Shown piece after piece: positions 1-9,284 of a stretch of DNA of 64,000 nucleotides. How positions within the stretch are numbered: position 1 is the stretch's first letter; each line of letters begins with the position of its first letter. The notes under the pieces are model-generated. The model did not search any database, was not told where the DNA came from, and was given only the letters and a program-made list of their open reading frames with translations. The stretch is from contig NZ_MVHF01000006.1 in assembly GCF_002086485.1 (NCBI RefSeq), positions 1 to 64,000 of the forward strand, written 5' to 3'. The stretch comes from Mycobacterium aquaticum. GTDB lineage: Bacteria; Actinomycetota; Actinomycetes; Mycobacteriales; Mycobacteriaceae. The position numbers and the translations under genes are program-made.

Positions 1-140
1 AACGGCGAGGTATCCAGCCCGGCCACCACGCTGATCACCAGCCACACCGGATCCGATGCAGGCAACCAGTCCCGCATGCTCTCCGGCATCAAAAACTGTT
101 GATCACGATCCACCGGGCGATATCCCTTGGCCACCAACAC
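1..140 (-). mobile_element. 5' end of a transposase gene, cut by the window edge
   Basis: On the minus strand, a frame entering from position 140 (GTG) reads MLVAKGYRPVDRDQQFL, then a segment containing RDWLPASDPVWLV and AGLDTSP, and runs off the window. This is the typical N-terminus of an IS1182/IS5-like transposase (KGYRPxxRDQxFLxPxxxxxWLP). Only about 46 codons are present. The insertion sequence end probably lies between 150 and 215, where the DNA contains TTTCGCAACAACCCGG, but I could not define a terminal repeat. The element abuts the 3' end of the SDR gene at 249. Family assignment is from memory of the motif. Confidence 0.6.
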
Positions 141-248
141 ATCATCGCGGCCACCACCCCCGACCCCCGGTAAGACATACCGAAGCCCCCGATCAACCGC
201 TCAATTTCGCAACAACCCGGTTGGCGTACATAACTGGCCGCTCGGCGG

Positions 249-1082
249 CTAAGACTGCACCACGCCGCGCAACCCGTCGGCCCCGAAGAGTGGCTCCAGC
301 ATCGCGGAGATGTCGGGACCGCGGCGCAGCCCGTGACCGCCGTCGACGTTGATGGCCTGCCCGGTGATCCAGCCGGAGGCATCGCTGAGGAGAAACACCG
401 CCAGGTTGGCGATGTCCTCGACCTCACCGAACCGCGGCAGCGGCGTGCAGGCCTGGTAGTCGTCGCGAGCGGCGGGCAGCTCGAAGACCGGACCGACCAT
501 GTCGGTGCGGGTCAGTCCGGGCCGGATGCTGTTGACGCGCACCCACGATGGACCGAGCTCGTCGGCGGCCAGCTTGAGCAGGTGATCGAGCGCAGCCTTG
601 CTCACGCCGTACGCGCCGAACCACCGGTGGGTGTTGCTCGAGGCGATCGACGAGATCCCGACGAACGATCCGCCGCCTCCGCGCACCAGCTCGCGTCCGG
701 CATGTTTGAGCAGGTACATGGTGCCGTTGACGTTCAGGTCGATGGTCCGCCGCCACAACTCGGAGTCGATCTGGGTGATAGGTCCGATGGTCTCCGACCC
801 GCCCGCGCTGTGCACGACGCCGTGCAACCGGCCGTGCCAGGCCGTCGCGGCGTCGACCGCGCGGCTGACCTCGTCCTCGTCGGTCACGTCGGCGGGTTCG
901 TACCGCACCGAACCCGGACCTTGTGCGGCGATCTCGTCGGCCGCGGCACTGAGCTTGTCAGCGTTGCGGCCCACGAGCACGGCGTTACCGCCGGAGGCGA
1001 CGATCGCAGCGGCGGCACCCTTGCCGATGCCACTACCGCCGCCAGTTACCAGATATGTCCGATCCGCCAACGACAGCTGCAC
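249..1082 (-). CDS. SDR-family NAD(P)-dependent oxidoreductase
   Basis: The protein has 277 residues. It is a classical short-chain dehydrogenase: nucleotide-binding TGGGSGIG near residues 14-21, an Arg after strand beta-2 (VGRNADKL) that suggests NADP(H), catalytic Ser in the GISSIASS region, YGVSK (Tyr-x-x-x-Lys), and a C-terminal NVDGGHGLRRGPD. The start is GTG at 1082. A KstR-like box lies 20 bp upstream, so it may belong to the steroid/lipid regulon. It reads in the same direction as the enoyl-CoA hydratase at 1122-2033, 39 bp upstream of it. The substrate is unknown; a beta-hydroxyacyl-CoA or sterol-derived alcohol is plausible. Family is certain, role is inferred. Confidence 0.88.
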   Translation of the reverse strand: MQLSLADRTYLVTGGGSGIGKGAAAAIVASGGNAVLVGRNADKLSAAADEIAAQGPGSVRYEPADVTDEDEVSRAVDAATAWHGRLHGVVHSAGGSETIGPITQIDSELWRRTIDLNVNGTMYLLKHAGRELVRGGGGSFVGISSIASSNTHRWFGAYGVSKAALDHLLKLAADELGPSWVRVNSIRPGLTRTDMVGPVFELPAARDDYQACTPLPRFGEVEDIANLAVFLLSDASGWITGQAINVDGGHGLRRGPDISAMLEPLFGADGLRGVVQS

Positions 1083-1101
1083 GGCTGCGACCCCTTAAAA
1101 C

Positions 1102-1115
1102 TGGAACACGTTCTT
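1102..1115. promoter_or_regulatory. Imperfect KstR-type operator
   Basis: TGGAACACGTTCTT matches TnnAACnnGTTnnA at all conserved positions except the last A. It sits directly upstream of the SDR gene that starts at 1082, and just downstream of the stop codon of the enoyl-CoA hydratase. It is weaker than the perfect boxes elsewhere in the window. Confidence 0.45.
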
Positions 1116-1121
1116 ATCGCG

Positions 1122-2033
1122 TCAAGGTGTATCACGCCGGGCCTGCTTCGGGGCACCCAATGTGCGCCAATCCGGAACATCGGGCGGCATACCCACCGGG
1201 AACCGGTTCTCGTTGGCCGCGGCCCAGTGCGCATGCCCGAGTTCATGGATGTGGAAAGCGTGCCGCAACGCCTCGGTGAATCCCATCGCGTCGCTGGCCG
1301 CATTGACCGAATCCTTGATCAGCAGTGCCGCCATGGTCGGCCGCTCGGCGATGCGGCGCGCGAATTCCAGTGTCTTGTCCTCGAGTTCGTCGCGCGGAAA
1401 GATCTTCGACACCATGCCGAGTCGGTAGGCGTCCTCGGCGTCGATCGAATCACCGGTCAGCAGAAGCTCTTTGGCCTTGCGGGGGCCGAATTCCCACGGG
1501 TGGGCATAGTATTCGACACCTGGCATGCCCATCCTCACCCCCACGACATCGCTGAACTTGGCGTCGTCGGCCGCGACGATCAGGTCGCACGCCCAGATCA
1601 GCATCAGCCCGGCCGATATCGCGTTGCCCTGCACCTGGGCGATGGTGATCTTGCGCAGATCGCGCCAGCGCCGGGTGTTCTCGAAGTAGAAGTGCCACTC
1701 CTGCAGATACGTCCGCTCGGCGACACCGGCAGCTGTGGCGCCGTGGGAACTGAAGGTCGGATGCTGACCGGGGCCCGGCTGACGTTCGGCGAGCGCCTCC
1801 TCCGAGCCCAGGTCGTGGCCCGCCGAGAAGTTCTTGCCGCGGGCAGCCAGGATAACCACCCGGACCGCGTCGTCGGCTTCGGCCCGGCCGAACGCCTCGT
1901 CCAATTGCACGAGCAGCGTCCGCGTCTGGGCGTTCTGCGCCGCAGGCCGGTTGAGCCAGATCCGCGCGATGCGGCCGTCGTCCAGAATTTCGTAGTCGAC
2001 CTGGCGCGTCGAGCCGTCATCGGAACTGACCAT
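1122..2033 (-). CDS. Enoyl-CoA hydratase/isomerase family protein
   Basis: The protein has 303 residues from ATG 2033, which is preceded by AAGGTGG. Crotonase-fold features: LNRPAAQNA near residue 28, oxyanion-hole segments NFSAGHDLGS (about 70) and QGNAISAGLML (about 134), and a C-terminal helical region. It is somewhat longer than a standard 260-residue hydratase, with an insert around residues 80-110 rich in aromatic residues. It lies upstream of the SDR on the same strand, and the two could catalyse successive hydration and dehydrogenation steps on an acyl-CoA. The exact substrate cannot be read from the sequence. Confidence 0.87.
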   Translation of the reverse strand: MVSSDDGSTRQVDYEILDDGRIARIWLNRPAAQNAQTRTLLVQLDEAFGRAEADDAVRVVILAARGKNFSAGHDLGSEEALAERQPGPGQHPTFSSHGATAAGVAERTYLQEWHFYFENTRRWRDLRKITIAQVQGNAISAGLMLIWACDLIVAADDAKFSDVVGVRMGMPGVEYYAHPWEFGPRKAKELLLTGDSIDAEDAYRLGMVSKIFPRDELEDKTLEFARRIAERPTMAALLIKDSVNAASDAMGFTEALRHAFHIHELGHAHWAAANENRFPVGMPPDVPDWRTLGAPKQARRDTP

Positions 2034-2292
2034 CGAGAACCACCTTGTCGAGCGGGCCGGCACGTAACAAACTGCACACTACGTGTATCACGCGCGGCTT
2101 CCGGCACCAGCCCTACAGCAACCTGACAGTGGGCTCACAGGCAACACCCCGGCGCGAGCCGACACCCTCGATCCTGCAGCGCATTTCACGGGTTACGCGT
2201 AATCTGTGCATCACCAGACGACATCGTGGCCAGCGATGGCTCAACCATCGCAACCGTGCAGTCAGCAAACTGGTCAGCACTCGAGAGAAAGC

Positions 2293-2655
2293 ATGACTAT
2301 GGCCATTTCCCAGCTTTCGGCACGTCGGTTCATCGTGGCGGGAGGACTTGCGCTGGCAATCGTCGGCGCGCCCGCGCTGACCGCATTCACGCTGCCCGCC
2401 ACCGCGCTCGCCGACTGCCCCAGCGGTGAATCCGAGGACCTCTTCACCGGGATGTGCACCTCGGACATCGCGCCGAACACCCCGTCGATCAACTCGGCGC
2501 CCGACCAGCTCCCGCAGATCGACGGAATCCCTTGCACCGGAGGCAATTCCGGTCAGTGCATCGGCTTGTCCGAGGAGCAGCAAGCGCAGGGGCCGCAGCC
2601 CGTTCCCCAGTCGACCGTGGGTAGCAGCCCGACCGTCACGGGTTCCATCGGCTGA
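2293..2655 (+). CDS. Small exported Cys-containing protein, tandem copy 1
   Basis: The protein has 120 residues from ATG 2293 (MTMAISQ), just after GAGAAAGC. Residues 1-35 form a Sec-type signal (ARRFIVAGG, hydrophobic core, Ala-rich end at TALA-D). The mature part is short, acidic and Pro/Ser/Gly-rich, with the pattern CPSGESEDLFTGMC and later IPCTGGNSGQCIGLSEEQQ, then VGSSPTVTGSIG at the C-terminus. The four Cys could form two disulfides. It resembles mycobacterial proteins labelled in databases as 'intersectin-EH binding protein Ibp1'; I recall that label but attach no function to it. Two paralogs follow at once (2713, 3119). Confidence 0.8.
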   Translation: MTMAISQLSARRFIVAGGLALAIVGAPALTAFTLPATALADCPSGESEDLFTGMCTSDIAPNTPSINSAPDQLPQIDGIPCTGGNSGQCIGLSEEQQAQGPQPVPQSTVGSSPTVTGSIG

Positions 2656-2712
2656 TACAGCGGATCCACAGACCGCGCCCAGGAATCGTCCAGCAGCCAT
2701 AAGCTGCCAGGT

Positions 2713-3024
2713 GTGATCCCACGCCTGACTCTGACCGCAGGTTTCGCGGTGGCCATCGCCGGTTCGACGCTGCTCGCTCCCGCTGCGCACGCATCGTGCA
2801 CAGCGGGCGAGGAAGAGGACGTCTACACGACCGTGTGCACGCCGTTCATGGCACCGAACACCACGTCACCGTTCACAGCCATCCCCGGAAATCCGGACAT
2901 CCCGGCGATCGACGGCGTGCCGTGCACCGGACGCGACTCCGGTCAGTGCATCGGGCTGGCCGAGGACGCCGAGGCGGCGGGGCCCGAGGTGGTGCCGCGC
3001 ACGACCATCAGCGCGAGTCCCTAG
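2713..3024 (+). CDS. Small exported Cys-containing protein, tandem copy 2
   Basis: The protein has 103 residues from GTG 2713. It has a signal peptide (LTLTAGFAVAIAGSTLL, cleavage likely after AAHA), then CTAGEEEDVYTTVC, VPCTGRDSGQCIGLAEDAE and a short tail ending TISASP. It keeps the two Cys pairs of copies 1 and 3 but lacks the common C-terminal VGSSPTVTGSIG. The start has no clear Shine-Dalgarno sequence, and the sequence is the most diverged of the three, so it may be poorly expressed or drifting. Confidence 0.7.
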   Translation: MIPRLTLTAGFAVAIAGSTLLAPAAHASCTAGEEEDVYTTVCTPFMAPNTTSPFTAIPGNPDIPAIDGVPCTGRDSGQCIGLAEDAEAAGPEVVPRTTISASP

Positions 3025-3118
3025 CTCGGCGCGCTGCCAGACAACAGGCAGAACCAATGCAGATTGCTCTCAGCTTTCATAGAATCCACCGACAAGCAGT
3101 CGAATAACTACAGAAAGC

Positions 3119-3517
3119 GTGACGATGGCGACGACCTTCCCGTTCTCGATGCGACGTTTGATCCTGGCCGGCGGGTTCGCCGTCGCAGCGGTCGCAGCCC
3201 CGGCAATTGCAGTTGCCGCCCTCCCCGCTTCGTCCGCACCCGCCGTGGCATGTGTCGCCGGTGAAGAAGAAGACCTCTACACCGGCATGTGCGTCCCGCA
3301 CACCGTGCCCAATTCCGGTTCGCCGATCGCGGCAACCCCGGACAACCCGACGCTGCCGTCGGTCGATGTGCCCGGTGGCGGCGGCTCCATCCCGTGCACC
3401 GGCGCCAACTCCGGCGAGTGCATCGGCCTGTCCGAGGAACAGCAGTCCGAGGGCCCGCAGCCCATCCCGGAATCGACCGTCGGGAGCAGCCCGACCGTCA
3501 CCGGTTCCATCGGCTGA
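3119..3517 (+). CDS. Small exported Cys-containing protein, tandem copy 3
   Basis: The protein has 132 residues from GTG 3119. ATG 3125 is an alternative, but the MTMA start context after AGAAAGC matches copy 1. It has a signal peptide RRLILAGGFAVAAVAAP, then CVAGEEEDLYTGMC, a Gly-rich insert (VDVPGGGGS), IPCTGANSGECIGLSEEQQ and the same VGSSPTVTGSIG tail as copy 1. Copies 1 and 3 are closest to each other. All three read toward otsA and are followed by the 54-codon gene at 3565. Confidence 0.8.
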   Translation: MTMATTFPFSMRRLILAGGFAVAAVAAPAIAVAALPASSAPAVACVAGEEEDLYTGMCVPHTVPNSGSPIAATPDNPTLPSVDVPGGGGSIPCTGANSGECIGLSEEQQSEGPQPIPESTVGSSPTVTGSIG

Positions 3518-3564
3518 CGGCCGCTGTGGCGACCGGGCCCTGCCCGGTCGCCTAGAGTTGCCGT

Positions 3565-3729
3565 ATGTCTGCAAAAACTGATCCCACCGATATCGACGAT
3601 GTGGAACCGTTAGCCGATAGCACCGCCAGCCAGGCCAGACGGGTTGTCGCCACGTACGCCACCGATGCCGACGAATGTCGGATGTTCCTCTCGATGCTCG
3701 GCATTGGGCCGTCGAAAATCGAGGCATAA
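3565..3729 (+). CDS. Conserved small acidic protein upstream of otsA (54 aa)
   Basis: ATG 3565 opens a 54-codon frame beginning MSAKTDPTDIDDVEPLADST and ending ECRMFLSMLGIGPSKIEA. Its TAA (3727-3729) is followed immediately by the ATG of otsA at 3730, which indicates translational coupling. M. tuberculosis carries a protein of the same length and similar sequence in the same place (Rv3489, from memory). There is no signal peptide or membrane segment. The C-terminal half looks helical (ASQARRVVATYATDADECRMFL). Function is unknown; the tight coupling suggests a role linked to trehalose-phosphate synthesis. Confidence 0.8.
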   Translation: MSAKTDPTDIDDVEPLADSTASQARRVVATYATDADECRMFLSMLGIGPSKIEA

Positions 3730-5199
<1,470 letters not shown>

Positions 5200-5203
5200 T
5201 CCG

Positions 5204-5686
5204 CTAGATCGGCTTCATCCCGTCGATCAGCCACTTGCCGTCCACCCTGCGGTAGTCGACCTTCAGCCGTGAGCCGTCATACAGCGACTGCTTGCTCTTG
5301 TCGGTGAGCACGCGGTTCATGAAGACCAGCACGGAGCCCGAATTGCGTTGCGCGTCAAGCATTCCCGCGCCGACGACGTTGACCTGGCTGATCAGCTGCC
5401 GGTCGTGGGCCTGCGGGATGACGTTCTTGGTGGTGTCGTCCTCGTACTGGCTGCGGAACGCGGGGGTCATCAGCTGGTAGGCCTTCATCCGGCTGTCCAG
5501 GATGGTCTGGTAGTCGAAGCCCAGGATCAACGGGACCTGGCTGGCGGCCAACCCCGGTAGCTCTGCCCGGGCCTGCTGCTCGCCGTGCTGCTCGACGCGG
5601 TTCCAGTACAGCACGCCGCCCGCCCCGGACAGCGCCACAAAGGCCACCGCCAGCAGACCCACGACGACGCCGACGATGCGGTTCAT
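5204..5686 (-). CDS. mas4B: Mce4-associated membrane protein Mas4B
   Basis: The protein has 160 residues, with one N-terminal membrane segment (about 5-27, VGVVVGLLAVAFVALSG) and an external domain with the NTF2-like pattern of Mce-associated proteins (YQTILDSRMKAYQLMTPAFRSQYEDD, then a C-terminal VDYRRVDGKWLIDGMKPI). Last gene of the mce4 operon. Its ATG overlaps the TGA of mas4A by one base. Members of this family stabilise or assist the Mce lipid importer. The name is by position and sequence (Rv3492c counterpart). Confidence 0.92.
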   Translation of the reverse strand: MNRIVGVVVGLLAVAFVALSGAGGVLYWNRVEQHGEQQARAELPGLAASQVPLILGFDYQTILDSRMKAYQLMTPAFRSQYEDDTTKNVIPQAHDRQLISQVNVVGAGMLDAQRNSGSVLVFMNRVLTDKSKQSLYDGSRLKVDYRRVDGKWLIDGMKPI

Positions 5687-6378
5687 CAGTTACCCCCGTC
5701 GGGGTACTTGAGGTCGTATCCCGTCATGTGGCCGTTGTCGTCCTCATGCACGACGACCCGCATGCGATACGGCTTCGACGGCGCGTTGACGCCGTCCGGA
5801 TCGGTGACGGTCACGCGGACCGACACCAGCACCGACGCGTTGTTGGCGATGTTGTCGACCTTCTCCAGAGCCGCTCCACTGACAACGGTCTCGGAACTGG
5901 CCTTGGTGTCGCGGAACAGCGCCTTGAGGTTGTCGGCGTTGTTGCCCTGGCTCATCATGTCGCGCAGGGGCCCGCTGGTGCCGTCGATGAAGCGGTTCAC
6001 GCTCTCGTCGATGGTGTCCTGGGTGTAGCTGAACATGTTCACCACGGTCTGCGTTGCGGTGGCGACGAACTGTTCATCGCGGGCCTGCTCGGCCTCGGCG
6101 GCACGCTGCTCATCGAACATCGCGTACGTCAGCGCGCCCACCCCGCCGGTCGCAATTGCCAGCACCGCCCCGGCGACGCTCAGGACCACCCTGCTGTTGG
6201 GGCGCCGCCGTGGCGGCGCCTTCATCTTCGTCGTCGGTTTCGCACGCGTAGGGGCGATGGCCGGTTCGACGCGCACCTCAGTGGTCGTCGTGGCCGCCTC
6301 GCCCGCCGGGCCGGCTGCCCGCGACGCCTTGCGTCGCACCGGCCTCGTGTCCTGCGTCAAGGCCGTTTCTTCAGTCAT
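5686..6378 (-). CDS. mas4A: Mce4-associated membrane protein Mas4A
   Basis: The protein has 230 residues from ATG 6378, which overlaps the mce4F stop (TGATG). It has a basic, Ala/Thr-rich cytosolic N-terminus, a single membrane segment around residues 67-88 (VVLSVAGAVLAIATGGVGAL), a short helical linker and an external NTF2-like domain. Partner of Mas4B in the Mce4 cholesterol importer. The TTG codon just before the ATG is a possible but less likely start. Confidence 0.92.
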   Translation of the reverse strand: MTEETALTQDTRPVRRKASRAAGPAGEAATTTTEVRVEPAIAPTRAKPTTKMKAPPRRRPNSRVVLSVAGAVLAIATGGVGALTYAMFDEQRAAEAEQARDEQFVATATQTVVNMFSYTQDTIDESVNRFIDGTSGPLRDMMSQGNNADNLKALFRDTKASSETVVSGAALEKVDNIANNASVLVSVRVTVTDPDGVNAPSKPYRMRVVVHEDDNGHMTGYDLKYPDGGN

Positions 6379-8087
6379 CAAGCCTGCCTTGGATCCATCA
6401 TCAGGTCTACCCAGGTTTCCGCGGGTTTCAGATTCTCGGCGCCGGGCGCATACACACCGGTGCCACCGTTGGCGTCCGCGAAGACCCCACTGTGCTGATC
6501 GTAGGTGCCCAAGCTGGCAGCACTGGCCTGCGGTGTCGCTTCCGCAGGTAGCGGTGCCTGCGGAGCAGGCGGAGCCTCAGGCGCCGGGGCCTCGGGTGCA
6601 GGCGGAGCGTCCGGTGCCGGTGGGGTCCGACCGTACGGCGGCACCACCTGGTCCGGCGGCGCGAAGTACGGCCATGGCGGCGGCTGCGGGCCCGGCTTGT
6701 TCGGCGGCACGGGCAGCGGGAACGGCGCGTGCGGCGCTGGGCCAGGCCCCGGCTGGACACCGGGTGGCAGCTGCACCACGGGCGGGCCCGGATCCGGGTC
6801 GACCTGCGGTGGGATGTTCGGGAACTTGTTGGGTGGCAGGATGTTCCGGCCGTCCTCGATCGGCGTGCCGTACGGCACGGGCGGCCCGCGCCACGGGTTG
6901 CTGCCCAGCGGGATGTAGCCCTTGGGGTCCCGGCACAGCTGCACCGTGGGAGCCCGCTTGCCGGGGAACTCCTGGCACGGGTAGTTGCGCGCGCCGCGCA
7001 CCACCGCCGGGTCGTTCTGGGCGGTCTTGCAGTACATGTCGGTCGGCAGATCCCGCAGCGTCAGGTCGGCAGGAGACCGGATCTGGGTGGGCGGCAGAAA
7101 GCCCGTGTTGCACGGCGGCGGATCACCCAGGTCGATCTTGAAGTCCAGCTTGCCGCCCTCGTCGGCCGGGACGCCGCCGGCCACGGTGTTCAGTGCGGCC
7201 AGCAGGGCCGGGAAGATCACCAGGGCCTGCTCGATCGACTTGTTGTAGATCACCCCGATGCGGCCGAAGTTGGCCAGGTTGGCGGCGAGCACCGGGAACG
7301 TCGGACGGATACCGCTGAACGCGGTGTTGGCTTCGGCCGTCGCGCCGGGCACGGTCTTGAGCACCGAGCGCAGCTGCGGATCGGCGTTGTTGACCTCTCC
7401 GGTGAACCGGGCCAGGCCGTCGGCGAGCGAGCGGATGTTGTCCCCACTGCGCACCTGCGCTTCCAGGAACGGCCCGGCCTGGTCGATGAGCTGGTTGGTG
7501 TCGGCAGAGTTGGCGTTGGCCTCATCGACGAGCAGCCTCGAGGACTGGATGAGCCGGGCCAGCTCCGGCCCCGAACCGTTGAAAGCCTTGAACGTCTCCC
7601 GCAGCAGATCCTGCAGGCGGCTGTTGCTGACGCTGTTGACCAGGGTGTCGGCCGTCGCCAACAGGCCTGCGATGTCCTGACCGACCCGGGTGTTCTGCTG
7701 GTCGATGCTCGCGTTGTTGCGCAGCTTGTTGGCCGACGGGTCCGCCGGTGGCACCAGGTCGATGTACTGCTCGCCGACCGCCGAGACGCTCTTGACCGTC
7801 GCGATGACGTTGTCCGGGATGGCCGTGTCGCTGTTGAGCCGCAGGTTCGCGACCACACCGTCGGGAGCCAGCCCGACCGACTCGACTCGACCGACCGTGA
7901 CGCCGCGGTAGGTGACGTTGGCGTTCTGATAGATGCCGCCGCCGGTGACGAAATTGGCGTTCACGTGATACGTCCCGATCCCCACCGCGGCAGGCAGGTG
8001 CAGGTAGAACAGCGATATCGCCCCGACGGTCAGCACGGTGACGACGCCGAAGATCATCAGCTGCATGCGGGTGAGCCGGTCAATCAT
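6378..8087 (-). CDS. mce4F: Mce4F, MCE-family subunit of the cholesterol importer
   Basis: The protein has 569 residues. N-terminal membrane anchor (residues about 9-30), MCE/MlaD domain (about 38-115, including NANVTYRGVTVGRVESVGL), a long helical region with heptad character (about 150-300), and a C-terminal region after about residue 385 dominated by Pro, Ala and Gly that ends in DLMMDPRQA. The tail makes it much longer than the M. tuberculosis protein (about 437 residues from memory). Starts directly after the mce4E stop. Mce4A-F assemble as a periplasm-spanning conduit for sterols, energised by YrbE4A/B with the MceG ATPase, which is not encoded in this window. Confidence 0.96.
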   Translation of the reverse strand: MIDRLTRMQLMIFGVVTVLTVGAISLFYLHLPAAVGIGTYHVNANFVTGGGIYQNANVTYRGVTVGRVESVGLAPDGVVANLRLNSDTAIPDNVIATVKSVSAVGEQYIDLVPPADPSANKLRNNASIDQQNTRVGQDIAGLLATADTLVNSVSNSRLQDLLRETFKAFNGSGPELARLIQSSRLLVDEANANSADTNQLIDQAGPFLEAQVRSGDNIRSLADGLARFTGEVNNADPQLRSVLKTVPGATAEANTAFSGIRPTFPVLAANLANFGRIGVIYNKSIEQALVIFPALLAALNTVAGGVPADEGGKLDFKIDLGDPPPCNTGFLPPTQIRSPADLTLRDLPTDMYCKTAQNDPAVVRGARNYPCQEFPGKRAPTVQLCRDPKGYIPLGSNPWRGPPVPYGTPIEDGRNILPPNKFPNIPPQVDPDPGPPVVQLPPGVQPGPGPAPHAPFPLPVPPNKPGPQPPPWPYFAPPDQVVPPYGRTPPAPDAPPAPEAPAPEAPPAPQAPLPAEATPQASAASLGTYDQHSGVFADANGGTGVYAPGAENLKPAETWVDLMMDPRQA

Positions 8088-9284
8088 CTACGGCTTCCCT
8101 TCATGCTGTGTCGCGGTTCCCGGTGGGATCTTGAACGGATCGGCGGCCTGCCCCGACAGATTCGCCATCTCGCCCGTCAACCAGTCCGGCGGGTTGATCA
8201 CCTCGTCGAGGTGCTTCATGTTCGGATCGAAACCGCCTGTGGTGAATACCGATTCGCCGAACCTGCGCAGAGTCAGGTCGAACGTCACGAACACGTTGAG
8301 GTAGTCACCGCGGACCGCATTGCGCAGATATTTGTAGTGGAACGGGAAGGTCGGCAGGAACTCTAGATCCTTGATGAAGTCGTCGGCGTTGTCGTTGAAC
8401 GACTTGATCACCGGATACAGATCCTTGATGTCCGCGGCGAAGTCGTCCTTGGTCTGCGACAGGATGCGGGCGCCCACCTCGGCGAAGCTGCGCAGCGCGG
8501 TGAACGCCTCGACGATGTTGGACCGGTTGTCGTTGAGCACCTTGAGGGCGGCGGGCAGCGTGTCCAGCGTGCGGCCGAGATTGTCCTTGCTGCGGGCCAG
8601 GATCGAGGCGAAGCGGTTCAGACCGTCGGCCGCCGCGATGATGTCGTCGGTCTGCCGGTCGAGCGACTGGGTCAGCTCGGCCAGTCGCGGGATGAGATCG
8701 GTGAACTGGCCCGCCCTGCCGGCCACCGCCGCGTAGGCCTCGTCGGTGATGTCTTGCAGCGCACCGAGGTTGCCCTTGTTCACCACCATGCCCAGCGAGG
8801 AGAGCACCTCCTCGGTGGTCGGGTAGCGACCGGTCTGCTTCAACGGGATGTTGGCGCCTTGACGCAGCTCTCCCTCGCCGGGCTCATTGACCGGCGCCGA
8901 CAGCTCGACATGCTGTGATCCCAGCAGCGAGGTCTGCGCGACCTTGGCGGTGGCGTTGGCCGGCAGCTTGACGTTGCCGTCCAACGACAACTGCACCGCG
9001 GCGTAGAACGAGCCGTCCGGGCGCTGCATGGCGTCCACCCCGGACACGCTGCCGACGGTCACGTCGTCGACCATCACCGGCGAGTTCTGCGGCAGCGTGG
9101 CCACGTCCGGCAATTCCACGGTGACGGTGAACGAACCCGGCCCGTGCCCGGCGGTGCCCGGCATGTTGAGCGAGTTGAGCCCGCCGAACTGGCAACCCGC
9201 CAGCAGGACCGTGCCGCAGCCGATCGCCACGGTCCGGCTGCTCAAGCGTGATGCCTTGCGTCCCAAAGCTTTACCCCGCATCAT
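8088..9284 (-). CDS. mce4E: Mce4E, MCE-family lipoprotein
   Basis: The protein has 398 residues and a lipoprotein signal with lipobox LLAGC (Cys about residue 31), characteristic of the E subunit (LprN). The MCE domain lies at about 45-125 (FTVTVELPDVATLPQNSPVMVDDVTVGSV), followed by a helical region. ATG 9284 overlaps the mce4D stop by four bases; ATG 9281 is an alternative. Acts at the outer face of the membrane in the Mce4 importer. Confidence 0.95.
   Translation of the reverse strand: MMRGKALGRKASRLSSRTVAIGCGTVLLAGCQFGGLNSLNMPGTAGHGPGSFTVTVELPDVATLPQNSPVMVDDVTVGSVSGVDAMQRPDGSFYAAVQLSLDGNVKLPANATAKVAQTSLLGSQHVELSAPVNEPGEGELRQGANIPLKQTGRYPTTEEVLSSLGMVVNKGNLGALQDITDEAYAAVAGRAGQFTDLIPRLAELTQSLDRQTDDIIAAADGLNRFASILARSKDNLGRTLDTLPAALKVLNDNRSNIVEAFTALRSFAEVGARILSQTKDDFAADIKDLYPVIKSFNDNADDFIKDLEFLPTFPFHYKYLRNAVRGDYLNVFVTFDLTLRRFGESVFTTGGFDPNMKHLDEVINPPDWLTGEMANLSGQAADPFKIPPGTATQHEGKP

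Noticed and set aside
2061..2095. TGCACACTACGTGTA upstream of the enoyl-CoA hydratase as a KstR or KstR2 box
   Set aside because: It lacks the AAC/GTT core of KstR and the CAAG/CTTG pattern expected for KstR2.
333..2126. A 597-codon open frame on the plus strand
   Set aside because: It is antisense to the SDR and enoyl-CoA hydratase genes, has no domain and reflects the high GC content.
6729..8366. Long plus-strand frames across the mce4 operon (6729-8366, 9812-10735, 12781-14034)
   Set aside because: They are antisense shadows of the mce4F, D and A genes. They show low-complexity Arg/Val/Gly-rich composition and no ribosome sites.
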